Shown here: piece after piece, positions 10,550 through 20,310 of the stretch
Layout of the letters: every line of letters starts with the position of its first letter
Numbering within the stretch: position 1 is the first letter of the stretch
Source: Prionace glauca
Taxonomy: Eukaryota > Chordata > Chondrichthyes > Carcharhiniformes > Carcharhinidae
Direction: 5' to 3'
Length of the DNA stretch: 64,000 bases
Assembly (NCBI GenBank): GCA_037974335.1
Contig: CM075760.1
Span: forward strand, 40,402,603-40,466,602
The notes under the pieces: model-generated
Told to the model about the DNA's origin: nothing
Seen by the model: the letters and a program-made list of their open reading frames with translations, nothing else
Database searches by the model: none
Translations under genes and position numbers: made by a program

Positions 10550-12463
10550 ATGGATCACCCACGAGGGTTAAAAACCTTCATTCTAGCAGCAATCATCTCA
10601 GGTGAGTAACACTTCAGATTCTCAGTGATTACCTTTCAAGAAAGCCTTTTATCATTCCACATTTAATGTTGCACTTAGAGAAAAATTAGAGCAATACTCG
10701 CAATGCTTGAATTTAATTATTAGGGGCGGCATTTTGACACAATGTTTAGCACTGCTGCCTCACAGCGCCAGGGACCCGGATTCGATTATTGGCTTGGGTT
10801 ACTGTGCAGAGTCTACACGTTCCCCCATGTCTGCGTGAGTTTCCTCTGGGTGTTCTGGTTTCCTCCTGCAGTCCGAAAGATGTGCTGATTAGGTGCACTG
10901 GCCGTGCTATCTCTCCCTCAGTGTAACTGAACAGGTGACTGGAGAATTTCCACAGTAACTTCATAGCTGTGTTAATGTGAGCCTACTTGTGACTGATAAA
11001 TCAAGCTAATTTAGTTATTCTCATTGATTTCCTTTCAATAAATTATTTTATATTCTTATGTTTAATGTTGATCTTTCGAGACAAGTACACGGCAATATTA
11101 CTAGTGATTGAGTTTATTTAATGATTGGAACTTTACAAACAGTTATTTAAGTGCTTCAGTCGTGAGAAAAGGCAAACCTATCATAGATATAAATAGTTCG
11201 CCAAACACTCCTTCGACAGTGCCTTCCAGACCCAAAACATCTAGCACTTGGAAGTAAATTTGCTACAGATTGAACGAAAAGCATAGCTTGCAGTATTCCG
11301 TTAAAACCATACGCATCCATTAAGCTAGAATCACCTTTCCATCACGGTCGCTGGGTCAAAACCATGGGAGACGTCACCTTCCCCCTGAAAGTACTGCTGA
11401 GTGTACCTTGTGCATCTGGACACGAAACATTCCAGGAATGCAGCTCCACTCTCTCTTCTCAAGGGGGCAAATAAGCATGGGCAGTAAATACTGGCTCAGT
11501 CTCGTGAATCTCACATCTCAGGACAGAATAAATCACAGGGCCATTAGTGTGGGATTTAGACAACGCCTTTTTTAGTTCCATAAGTGAATGGTGAGAAGGT
11601 GGAACTGTAGAATGTGGAATATGTGACATGAACGATGATTATGTATTTCATAGGGCTATCAGGTGGAAAGAAATAGTAATTGGCCGCTAATCTCATAGTA
11701 CCAGAAGAAGTGGGGTTGGGGTGAATAAATGCCAGCAAAAATCCAAGGGCCGAATGGCCTGTTACTGCTTGTAATTTGAAATGATTCCATCCAATTAAAC
11801 ACATGGCCTGTTATCAACTCATCACAAGCTTCATTTGGTTTTGGATACATGTTGCAGATATTGATCTAGCAAGGCCTTAAATCTTCAAGTCTCTGGCCAG
11901 GCGGCACATCGAGGGTGCCCAGCTTTGTACTGTTGCACGAAGCTGAACACTACCTTCTTGGTCAGCTTCGTGCAATAATACTGATGCACTCACAGGGCAA
12001 AACCGCGACTGCTGGCTACCTCCAACGGCAGCACGATGCCTACAGGGGCCCATCCCATCCTCCCCCTCTCCCGCATCTCCTCCGTTCCAAATCGATAGAA
12101 TGCCTGGAACCTCCACTTAATTCTAATTTTCTCTATTCTTCAGGTAGCCTGGCTGCATCCGCAGTCATACACCAGCCAGAGGTAGAGATGAAGGTCCAGC
12201 AGGGAGCCACCACTACCATCACCTGCTCCTATACAGAGGTGGAGAGGGCTTGCTTGGTCTGGTACCGGGGACCTCTCCACCCAGCCATGGGGGGAAGTCC
12301 CGAGTACATTCTCGTCCGCTGCACCGATGGTTTCAGCGACAGTGCCACATTTTCCAGGCATCGCTTTTCCTCCTCCCTGACCAAAACTTACAGAATCATC
12401 AGTCTGACAGTTGCACCGGTGACAGCTGAGGACTCCAGGAAATACTTCTGTGTCTTGAACACA
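10550..12463 (+). CDS. V2: TCR-type variable segment with two extra cysteines
   Basis: The leader exon (10550-10601) encodes M-D-H-P-R-G-L-K-T-F-I-L-A-A-I-I-S plus one base and ends at a GTGAGT donor. The V exon (12144-12463) starts after TTCTTCAG and keeps frame (G-S-L-A-A-S-A-V-I-H-Q-P-E). The Ig fold is clear: TTTITCSY (first Cys), LVWYRG (core Trp), TAEDSRKYFC (second Cys). Two additional cysteines lie in the CDR1/FR2 region (ERACLVW) and in CDR2 (ILVRCTD) and could pair with each other or with a CDR3 cysteine. The 1.54-kb intron carries a SINE (10722-11005) and a LINE tail. No stop is visible, so it looks functional as a TCR delta V domain. Its V subgroup is not one I can name; a NAR-TCR support V is possible, but no second V domain exon accompanies it. 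Confidence 0.85.
10722..11005 (+). mobile_element. SINE-A copy inside the V2 intron
   Basis: tRNA-derived head with A-box-like 'caatgtttagcactgctg' and B-box-like 'ggattcgattattgg', then the body 'tgtctgcgtgagtttcctc' and the tail ending 'gcctacttgtgactgataaa'. Same family as 29012, 16508 (-), 48848 (-) and others. Confidence 0.85.
11205..11520 (+). mobile_element. Decayed LINE-D 3' fragment
   Basis: Contains 'cacggtcgctgggtcaaaac' (compare 49422-49440) and the tail 'gggcagtaaatactggc'. It matches the C-terminal RT and tail of the element at 48605-49590. Located in the V2 intron. Confidence 0.55.
11933..11975. repeat. Perfect 14-bp hairpin in the V2 intron
   Basis: Left arm TTGCACGAAGCTGA (11933-11946), 15-base loop, right arm TCAGCTTCGTGCAA (11962-11975). 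Pairing extends outward about five more positions with two mismatches. It sits about 170 bases upstream of the V2 splice acceptor. Function unknown. Confidence 0.85.
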
Positions 12464-12502
12464 CACACTGGCACATTCCGGGCAGCAGTCTCTACATAAA
12501 CT
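12464..12502 (+). other. 23-RSS of V2
   Basis: Heptamer CACACTG (12464-12470), 23-base spacer (12471-12493), nonamer ACATAAACT (12494-12502; 7 of 9 to ACAAAAACC). Alternative CACACAC registers in the preceding CA run give worse nonamers. Confidence 0.85.
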
Positions 12503-12604
12503 GCAGTTCCTCTCCCAGGCAATGGGAACTCTGGGCATGATGTGTGGACCCACTGTCTAATGTCGGTGTTGTAGAATTGCAACATCAACACAAGGATGGA
12601 CAGG

Positions 12605-14840
12605 CAGATATAGAAACATAGAAAAAACTACAGCCCAAACAGACCCTTCGGCCCACAAGTTGCGCCGAATATGTCCGGACCTTCTAGGCTTACCTATAAC
12701 CTTCTATTTTATAAGTTCCATGCACTTATCCAAAAGTTTCTTAAAAGACCCTATCGAATCCACCTCCACCACCACAGCCGGCAGCTGATTCCACTCACCC
12801 ACCACCCTCTGAGTGAAAAACTTACCCCTGACATCTCCTCTGTACCTACTCCCCAACACACAAAACCTGTGTCCTCTTGTGGCAACCATTTCAGCCCTGG
12901 GAGAAAGGCTCTGAGAATCCACTCGATCAATACCTCTCATCATCGTATACACCTCAATCAGGTCACCCCTCATCCTTCGTCTCTCCAAGGAGAAAAGACC
13001 GAGCTCTCTCAACATATCCTCATAAGGCATGCCATCCAATCCAGGCAACATCCTTGTAAGTCTCTTCTGCACCCTTTCTATGGCTTCCACACCCTTCCTG
13101 TAATGAGACGACCAGAACTGAGCACAGTGCTCCAAGTGGGGTCTGACCAGGGTCCTATATAGCTACAACGTTATCTCTGGACTCCTAAACTCAATTCCGC
13201 GATTGATGAATGCCAGTGCAGAGGGATCTCGGGGTCCTTGTGCATGAGTCGCAAAAACCCAGCTTGCAGGTGCAGCAAGTGGTCAGGAAGGCGAATGGGA
13301 TGCTGGCCTTCATAGCGAGGGGGATTGAATATAAAAGTAGGGAGGTCTTGCTGCGGCTATATAGGGCATTGGTGAGGCCGCAGCTAGAGTACTGTGTGCA
13401 GTTTTGGGCGCCGTACTTACGCAAGGATATTTTGGCCATGGAGGGAGTGCAGAGGAGGTTTACTAGACTGATGCCGGAGTTGAGGGGGTTGAGCTATGAG
13501 GAGAGGCTGAATAAACTAGGCTTGTACTCGTTAGAGTTTAGAAAAATGAGGGGAGATCTCATTGAGACGTATAAGATGATGAATGGGATGGATAGGATAG
13601 AGGTGGAGAGACACTTCCCGCTCAGAAAGGACAGTAGGACTAGGGAGCTCAGCCTCAAGATAAAGGGGAGGCGGTTTAGAACGGAGTTGAGGAAGAACTT
13701 CTTCACTCAAAGGGTGGTGAATCTCTGGAATTCCCTGCCCGTTGAAGTGGTAGAGGCTACCTCGCTAAATATTTTTAAGACGCGGGTTGATGGGTTTTTG
13801 ATAAAAGAGGGGATTAAGGGTTATGGGGAGAGGGCGGGAATGTGGAACTGAGCCTCGACAGATCTGCCATGATCTTATTGAATGGCGGGACAGGCTCGAA
13901 GGGCCAGATGGCCTACTCCTGCTCCTATTTCTTATGTTCTTAGTATACCATACGCCTTCTTAACCACAGCCTCTACCTGCGAAGCTGCTTTGAGTGTCCT
14001 ATGAACCCGGACCCCAAGATTCTTCTGATCTTCACACTGCCAAGAGTCTTACCCTTAATATTGTATTCTGTCGTTCTATTTGACCTGCCAAAATGAATCA
14101 TCATACTTATCTGGGTTGAAGTCCATCTGTCACTTCTGCGCCCAGTCTTGCAGCCTATCAATGACTCGTTGCAACTTCTGACATCCCTCCACACTATGCA
14201 CAACACCTCCAACCTTTGTGTCATCAGCAAACTTACCAACCCATCCCTCCACTTCATCATCCAGGTCATTTGTAAAAATCACAAAGAGCAAGGGCCCCAG
14301 AACAAATCCCTGGGGCACTTCACTGGTGACCGACCTCCATGAGAAAAAAAGAATCTACAACCACTCTTTGACTTCTGTGGGCAAGCCAGTTCTGAATCCA
14401 CAAATATCCCCTTGGATCCCATGCCCCCTCACTTTCACATTAAGCCTTGCATGAGGCACATTATCAAACGCCTTGCTGAAGTCCATTTACATCACATCTA
14501 CTGCTCTTCCTTCGTCAATGTGGTTTGACGCATTGTCAAAAAATTCAATCAGGCTCGTGAGGCCTTTGACAAAGCCGTGCTGACTATTGTTGACCGTACT
14601 ATACCTCTCCAAATATTCATAAACCCCGCTTCTCAGGATCGTCTCCATCAACTCACCAACTACTGAGGTTAGACTCACTGGTCTATACTTTCCTGTGCTA
14701 TCTCTTGTCCCTTTCTTGAATAAAGGATTCACATCCACAATCCTCCAATCCTCCAAAACCTCTCCTGTCTCCATTGATGACGAAAAGATCATCGCCAGAG
14801 GCTCAGCAATCTCTTCCCTCGCCTCCCACAGATGTGAAGT
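12605..14840 (-). mobile_element. CR1-like LINE, minus strand, split by a nested LINE
   Basis: Reading on the minus strand from 14840: RT palm pieces FSSSMETGEVLEDWRI, NYRPVSLTS-like, QHGFVKG (14600-14790), the PQGFVLGPLLFVIFTNDLDDE and KFADDTKVGG motifs (14318-14210), and finally EHCAQFWSSHYRKGVEAIERVQKRL and the C-terminal region to 12704. The 3' end 'ctgtagttttttctatgttt' lies at 12610-12625. A second LINE (13208-13942) interrupts it in opposite orientation. Several stops and frame changes make it non-functional. Confidence 0.9.
13208..13942 (+). mobile_element. CR1-like LINE, 5'-truncated young-looking insertion
   Basis: One continuous open frame (13210-13851, 213 codons) encodes the terminal ORF2 region: RDLGVLVHES, GMLAFIARGIEYKSREVLLRLYRALVRPQ (split here by position only), YCVQFWAPYLRKDILAMEGVQRR and FFTQRVVNLWNSLPVEVVEA. 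It is nearly identical to 6880-7500, including the TATGTTCTTA end. It lies inside the older minus-strand LINE; removing it rejoins 'gaatgccag' with 'tataccatacgcc', so it is a later retroposition truncated at its 5' end. Not an independent gene. Confidence 0.92.
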
Positions 14841-15149
14841 AGATTCTTAGACACATCAGCTGATTCACAAAACAGATACTGGACAGCTAGATAAAATGAT
14901 TGATAGACACAGGAATTGATGCATTGACATACAAAGCAGAGATATGATCAGTGGACAGTTAGATAGATAGAGTCATAGACACATGAATAATGAATTAACA
15001 GAAGACAAATAAAAGGTCGCTGCACAGTTAAGTGGATAGATTCATAGACAGATTGACTACCACAAAGGTATATGAACACCAGAGAGTTACATAGATTAGC
15101 AGCCACATCAACTGCTGGACTAGCACGTGAATTGGATATATGGTGACCA

Positions 15150-15415
15150 GGGGCTAATTTCCAGGTGATAGACGGCTTGGGGTCACTGTCCGTGCAGAGT
15201 TTGCACGTTCCCATCGTGTCTGCATGGGTTTCCTCATGATTTTCCAGTTTCCATCCACCGTCCAAATGATGTGCTGGTTAAATGCTTTGGCCATGCTAAC
15301 TTCTCCCTCAAGTGTGCCCGGACAGGGGCCGGTGTGTAGCAACTGGGAGATTTTCATAGTCACTTCATTACAGTGTTAATGTAAGGCTACTTGTGACACT
15401 AACAAATAAAACATT
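15150..15415 (+). mobile_element. SINE-A copy (head degraded)
   Basis: Body 'gtgcagagtttgcacgttcc' and tail 'taaggctacttgtgacacta' match the SINE-A family. The tRNA-like head is eroded. Confidence 0.75.
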
Positions 15416-15484
15416 ATGAATAAATAAGCAGGAAGGCACAGTGTGATCAATTCTGAACAAGAGATGGGTACACACAACCTTTTA

Positions 15485-15915
15485 TATATGAAGAGAGACT
15501 ATGAAGGATGTAATTACAGTAGAGGGTGAAGAGGAGGCGCACAAGAATGTTGCGTGGGCTGGAGCGTTTTAGCTATGAAGAGGGGCAGGTTAGTCTGGAG
15601 TTGCTTTCCTTAGAGCAGGGAAAATGAGAGGGGGGGGGCGTCTGATGGAAGTGTACAAAATTATGAGGGAAATAGATATTGTGAACAGGAAGGGACATTT
15701 CCCATTAGTAGAGAGGTCAATAATAAAGCAACATAAATTTAAGGTAATGGTCAGTAAATTTAGAGGGGATCTGGAATCAAAATACTTTCACCCAGTGGAT
15801 GGTGAGGAACTGACTGCCTGAAATAGTGGTACAGGCGGCAACCCCTCACAACATTTAGGAAACATTCAGACGAGCGTTTGAAACGCTATGGCATGCAAGG
15901 CTACGGACCAAGTGC
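15485..15915 (+). mobile_element. Decayed LINE 3' fragment
   Basis: Contains 'aagaatgttgcgtgggctgg', LMEVYKIMREIDIVNRKGHFPL and FRGDLESKYFHPV, matching the C-terminal ORF2 region of the LINEs in this window. The frame is broken. Confidence 0.7.
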
Positions 15916-16379
15916 TGGGAAATGTGACTATTATCCCTTTCCGCTTCTGCTCACTGTACAGCTGGAGCCAATGTGTTTTGTGTCTCTAGCACCAGAACCA
16001 GACTCATTCTGATTTCACCAGGGCTAGTGCATTAGGTTGCATTTTATCCCTCTGAATGTCATCGTTCTAATTGAGTGACACTATTTCTGAGGAAAGGCGT
16101 GAATCTCTAGACGGATGAGACAGTAATCATAATTTGCTGCATAAATGAACATTTGTGACATTTTAGTTATTCAATATTTGGCACTTACTGCTTTAAGAAA
16201 AAAGACAATTATTATTGGTTCTAAAGACGGTGTTACCAGTTGCAAATTCTGGGTATATCCTTGTAAAAACTGCTATTGTTGTGCAAGGGGTCCTGGTGTC
16301 CTAACACACAATCACTGAAAGCCAGCTTGCAGCGACTGCAAGCAGTTTCAACTGCAGCTTGTTCCTGCTGTTTTTGACC

Positions 16380-17150
16380 ATGAGGTCAACAATGTTACTC
16401 GGACTATTGGAGGGTTCCTTATGCAGTGAGCTGCTTGACATTTCCCTAAATTCCTGCTGTATGTGTTTGCTGAACTTCACCTTTCAATGGTGTTACAGAG
16501 GGAGGAATCGCCATAGAATCCCTACACTGAGAAGAGGCTATTTCACCATTGAGTCTATACCCAGGCCCACTCTGCCATGTCCCCGTAACCTCTGCTAATC
16601 GATACAGCTTCCGCTAATTAGGGGCAAGTTAGCATGACTAAACCAGCTAGTGTGCACATCTTTGGACTGTGGGAGGAAATTGGAGCATTCGGAGGAAACC
16701 GACGGGAAGAACGTGTAAACTCCTCACAGGTAGTATTCAGGTCTAGAACAAAAATCTGTTGCTTGATGCTGTGTGGCAGCAGTGCTAAACACTGTGCCAC
16801 CGTTCCGTCCTTCACAATAACGGATGTCTCTTTGACTTTAACAGATGTCCACTCAGAAGTAGTTCTGACGCAGCCGGAGGCAAAGAAGCAATTTCGAGTA
16901 TAGACTCTGACCCTGACCTGCAATACCAGTGGCTTTGACTTCAGTGGCTACTGGCTGTACTGGTACCGTCATGGTCCCAGTAAGAGGCCAGACTGGCTAG
17001 TTTCCTACTATGATGAAGACATCCAATGATACAGTGGGGAGACTCGAATATGAACCACTGTTTCTAAAGAGCTTGCAAACAATATTTTTGATTTGGATGT
17101 CAGATTTTTGCCGATGGAGTAAACGGCTGCTTACTAGAGTGCACAGCGAA
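16380..17150 (+). pseudogene. V3: Ig-heavy-like V segment (TAILV type), pseudogene
   Basis: The leader exon (16380-16425) encodes M-R-S-T-M-L-L-G-L-L-E-G-S-L-C plus one base, then a GTGAGC donor. The V exon starts at 16845 after TTAACAG and reads VHSEVVLTQPEAKK, then LTLTCNTSGFDFSGYWLYWYR, closely related to V4. Stops interrupt it in FR1 (after F-R-V), in CDR2/FR3 (after D-I-Q, and after T-R-I) and near the end of FR3. The usual YYC motif is changed to L-L-E-C. A minus-strand SINE (16508-16812) has landed in its intron. Despite this, a heptamer and a correctly spaced nonamer position follow (17151-17189). It is a relic of a second Ig-like V and cannot encode a V domain. Confidence 0.88.
16508..16812 (-). 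mobile_element. SINE-A copy inside the V3 intron
   Basis: Minus-strand SINE-A: the reverse of 'catctttggactgtgggagg' and of the tRNA-like head near 16780-16810. It ends 33 bases before the V3 acceptor. Confidence 0.8.
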
Positions 17151-17189
17151 CACAGTGAGGCGGGTTAGCCCCAGATTTGTAAAAAAAAA
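17151..17189 (+). other. 23-RSS retained by pseudogene V3
   Basis: Heptamer CACAGTG (17151-17157), 23-base spacer (17158-17180), then an all-A nonamer (17181-17189; 6 of 9 to consensus) within a run of ten A. Spacing is exact although the coding region is destroyed. Confidence 0.7.
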
Positions 17190-17559
17190 ACAAACTAGAG
17201 GAACTGCACACAGTTTGTCCCCTTCATCAAACTCCAATAGATTCATTTCTGACAACAATTCATGGAACCATAGTGTTACTCCACCGCACAAAATAAGGCC
17301 ATCGACCTAATGTACGGATATCACGCCCGGACAGTCACTTCCTTATAAATCTCATGTGGCTAAAATTTGTTCAGTGGAAAGAGATTTTTTTTATATCACT
17401 CAAACTTTTGAAATCCTGGCAGAGCTGGTCAGACTGGATTCAGGAATGTGCTTCCTCTGGCTGCAGGGTGGCGTGGGAGTGTCTAAAACAGAGAGTCAGC
17501 GCTTCAAAAGACATGATAGGTCATTTAGGAGAAATGTTTTCAGTCAGAAGCTGTGAAAC

Positions 17560-17765
17560 TTTCCATAACAGGAAGTTACGGAGGCCAAATTACTGAATAT
17601 ATTTAAAAATGAAATAGAGAGATTTCTGAATCTAAAGGTTGAAGGGTTGCAGGGAAAAAGCGAGAATAGACGATTGCAATAGACGATCAGCCATGATCAT
17701 AATGAATGAGGGAGCAGGCTCTAATAGCCAAATGACCAATGCCCGCTCCTATTTTCTGTAATTCA
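17560..17765 (+). mobile_element. LINE 3' tail fragment
   Basis: Contains 'gccaaattactgaatatattt' in the position of the LINE 'gctacctcgctaaatatttt' block, then 'cagccatgatcataatgaat' and 'cgctcctattttctg'. It is a decayed copy of the tail family seen at 13740-13942. Confidence 0.7.
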
Positions 17766-18210
17766 ATGCTAACAAGTCGACCATGTACAGCCGCAGCATG
17801 GAACATATTACCATCATCCAAGATTCAATGATCATCCTTGGATGATCATCTGGCTTAATCGCCTATAAAAGCTACCTGGATGTGCACCGGATGTTCTCCA
17901 AGACTACGGACCAGATGCCATTCTGCTACTGCGGCCCGTTGACTGAACGAATGAAGCTCCAAAAACACTCAAGACGCTCGATACTATTTAAGACTAAACA
18001 ATTCACTTGATGGCTACCAATTCCATAAATATTGACTTCCTTCCACCGACACAAAGTGGCAGACGTGGCACAGTAGCAAACATTTAGACATGCAGGAATT
18101 CGCTAAGCACTTTCAAACACTACCATCTAGAAAATAAGAGCAGCAGATACCTGGGACCACCACTACCTGGAGATTCACCTCCAAATCACTCCCATCCTGA
18201 TTTGAAAAGA
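17766..18210 (+). mobile_element. LINE-D fragment, rearranged
   Basis: Pieces such as 'aaaacactcaagacgctcga', 'ccttccaccgacacaaagtggc' and 'agcagcagatacctgggacc' match the C-terminal RT part of the element at 48605-49590. The first 100 bases include the palindrome ATGATCATCCTTGGATGATCAT (two 10-base arms). Confidence 0.6.
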
Positions 18211-18819
18211 TTCTCCAGACAACGCACGTAACTACAGGATAATGGATCATTCTTTACACAGCTGGGATCTGGAATGCGTAATGCATGCCCTGGATGAAGA
18301 TTCAACAACAACTTTTCCTGAGCATTGGATGTATTTTTTGAATTGGAATTGAAGCGATCTGTGGAATGTACAGGGGAGATTATCGGTGTTGTCATGTCAG
18401 TGAATTGAATGGGCAGTTTGGTCAGCATGTGACTGTCATGCTAAGAGCCAATTTTATTAAATCATTTTGTTAAAGCAAAATGGAATCAGTCTTCCAATGA
18501 AAATAACGTTCCAGACGGTACTGTGAACGGAAACATGCGGAATATGATTCAATTCGCCCTGAGTAACAATGAATCTTTGCACTGCATTTAACAATGAAAA
18601 TTCGTTGGCGCCCATTCTGTGTTGATGTGGATATATTGTCACGTGTTGACAGTATCTTCTATTCTAGACAGCCAATAATTAGTGTCTTGTCAAAACCCTC
18701 CCCCTGCACTTGTACAAACCCTTGTGTCTAACGATCAGGATTTAAAGATAAGCCCAGTGCTCTGTTCAGTGAGTGACTGGAGGGATCCCGGGAGGAGGGT
18801 GTCAAAGTTAACAAGCTCC
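18211..18819 (+). promoter_or_regulatory. 5' flank and presumptive promoter of V4
   Basis: Upstream DNA of V4, with no repeat recognised. Two blocks (about 18487-18580 and 18705-18790) have a recognisable inverted copy near 20040-20310. This suggests they belonged to a duplicated V unit. No TATA box or octamer is clear, so the promoter call rests on position. Confidence 0.4.
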
Positions 18820-19294
18820 ATGAGCATGGCGCTAGCAATATCTCTCGGTCTGTTTCTTGGCATCGTCTCCTGTGAGTGGTTGGATATTTTCAGAAAGTTT
18901 CCACAGTCTCTGCTTAACATTAATCATTCCCGGTAGCGTAACACAAACTGGATTCATCTCACTATATATTTTTTTCTTTTGGTTAGCAGGCGTCCAGTCA
19001 GATGTGGTGTTGATCCAGCCAGAAGCAGAGACGGGGATAGTAGGGCAAACCCTTACCCTAACCTGTAAAACTAGTGGATTTGATCTTAGGAGCTACACCA
19101 TGCTTTGGTACCGACACAGTCCCGGGAAGGGTCTGGGCTGGCTCCTTTGGTACTACTATGAAAACAGCAAGGAGTACAATCCGGAGTTTGGTGAACGAAT
19201 CACTGCGTCCAAGGACCTTTCCAACAGCGAATTCAAGCTCTCTATTAGGACTTTAACAATGGGAGACAGCTCTATATATTACTGTGCTCAACGG
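18820..19294 (+). CDS. V4: Ig-heavy-like V segment in the TCR delta locus (TAILV type)
   Basis: The leader exon (18820-18871) encodes M-S-M-A-L-A-I-S-L-G-L-F-L-G-I-V-S plus one base, then GTGAGT. The V exon (18990-19294) follows a pyrimidine tract and AGCAG and continues C-V-Q-S-D-V-V-L-I-Q-P-E. The domain has Ig heavy-chain hallmarks: LTLTCKTSGFDLRSYTM, then LWYRHSPGKGLGWL (the P-G-K-G-L heavy-chain FR2 motif), then RITASKDLSNSEFKLSI, and DSSIYYCAQR. All core residues (Cys, Trp, Asp, Tyr-Cys) are present with no stop. It ends at a consensus 23-RSS. Ig-like V segments that rearrange to TCR delta D-J-C are established in sharks and, in other forms, in frogs, birds and monotremes. Here the D, J and TRDC all lie downstream in the same orientation, so it probably encodes the V domain of an Ig-like/TCR delta chain. 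Confidence 0.93.
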
Positions 19295-19333
19295 CACAGT
19301 GATATTGATCATACCCAGCCCTGTACAAAAACC
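19295..19333 (+). other. 23-RSS of V4, consensus
   Basis: Heptamer CACAGTG (19295-19301), 23-base spacer (19302-19324), nonamer ACAAAAACC (19325-19333). Both elements match the consensus exactly. It is the best V signal in the window. Confidence 0.97.
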
Positions 19334-19479
19334 CACAAGAGGAATTGTAGCCATTTCCCTGCTTTTTCTTTCCATTCATGAATGTCCACCTTTAATTTTC
19401 TTTATATTTAATGGTTTGTTCGGCCACATCAAATGGTGTTTGAGAGTCAACCGCATTGTTGTGTGGATATGCCGTCACA

Positions 19480-19700
19480 GGTAAGCCAGATCAAGTAAGG
19501 AAGATAGATTTCTTTCCTTAAAGGATATCCGTAAATCAGATCAGTCTTTACAACAATCGACAATTGTTTCATGGTTTTCATTAGATTTTTGATTACTTAA
19601 TTCAAATTACAATACCAATCTTTGTGGAATTCGAACCCCCGTTGCACAATAGTTATTCCAGTGGTCTGTGTTCTGGCGTGGAACACCGCCCCAGATAGGA
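19480..19700 (-). mobile_element. SINE-B copy, minus strand
   Basis: Reads on the minus strand like the SINE-B family: head with 'ggttcgaattcc' at about 19625-19640 (reverse), body 'tttcattagatttttgatta' and 'tttccttaaaggatatcc'. Degenerate. Confidence 0.65.
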
Positions 19701-20039
19701 TCTGGAAAAGTGGAGAAGCACTGTTTATGGAGAGGGTGGGGTGGGTGGGGTGTGGGAGTTGGTTGAATCCAGTTCGAGTAATCTCACCAGGGAGGGGAAA
19801 CTTCGAGATGGAGATTTTGCAAATGTTCCGAAACTGTTGAGATTCTTACAGGATCTGAAAGCAGGAAACACAACCCAGGGATACCACTAAAAATATCCCC
19901 CTGGAGCGTGTGTTTATTTGGACACATACCAGATCCCCCACCGCCCACCCCTCCTACTCTCCCTCCCCACCACAGCATCATCTCCCCCCCACCCACTCCC
20001 CCACCACCTCTCGGGTCAATCACTGAACAAAGAAACGGG

Positions 20040-20310
20040 GAGTTTTCACATACTTTGACTCAGTCACAGGGGTTTGTACAATAGACAGAGAGGTGTTTTG
20101 AGATGACACAAACTTTTGGTTGCCTGCAGTCGAGCTCTACTGTAAACATGACTACATTATCATTAAAACAAAAGGGAATCAGTAAAGACTCACTGCTATT
20201 CAGAGCGGGCTGAAGCATATCCCTGATGTTGCCGTTAACAACACTGTTCTCAGCATAAACCCCAATCTGTGACTGATACCAGGATGTTTTCTGGGTATGT
20301 TTCAATTAGA
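20040..20310 (-). pseudogene. Inverted remnant of a V4-type 5' flank
   Basis: The minus strand of 20160-20310 aligns with 18487-18580 (shared blocks resemble 'gaacggcaacat' and 'gccctgaataacagtgaatct'). The minus strand of 20040-20110 aligns with 18705-18790 (shared 'ttgtacaaaccc.tgtg' and 'tctgttcagtgagtgac'). No V exon follows on the minus strand, where instead purine-rich and unrelated sequence occurs. It looks like the upstream part of a lost or inverted V unit. Confidence 0.55.
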
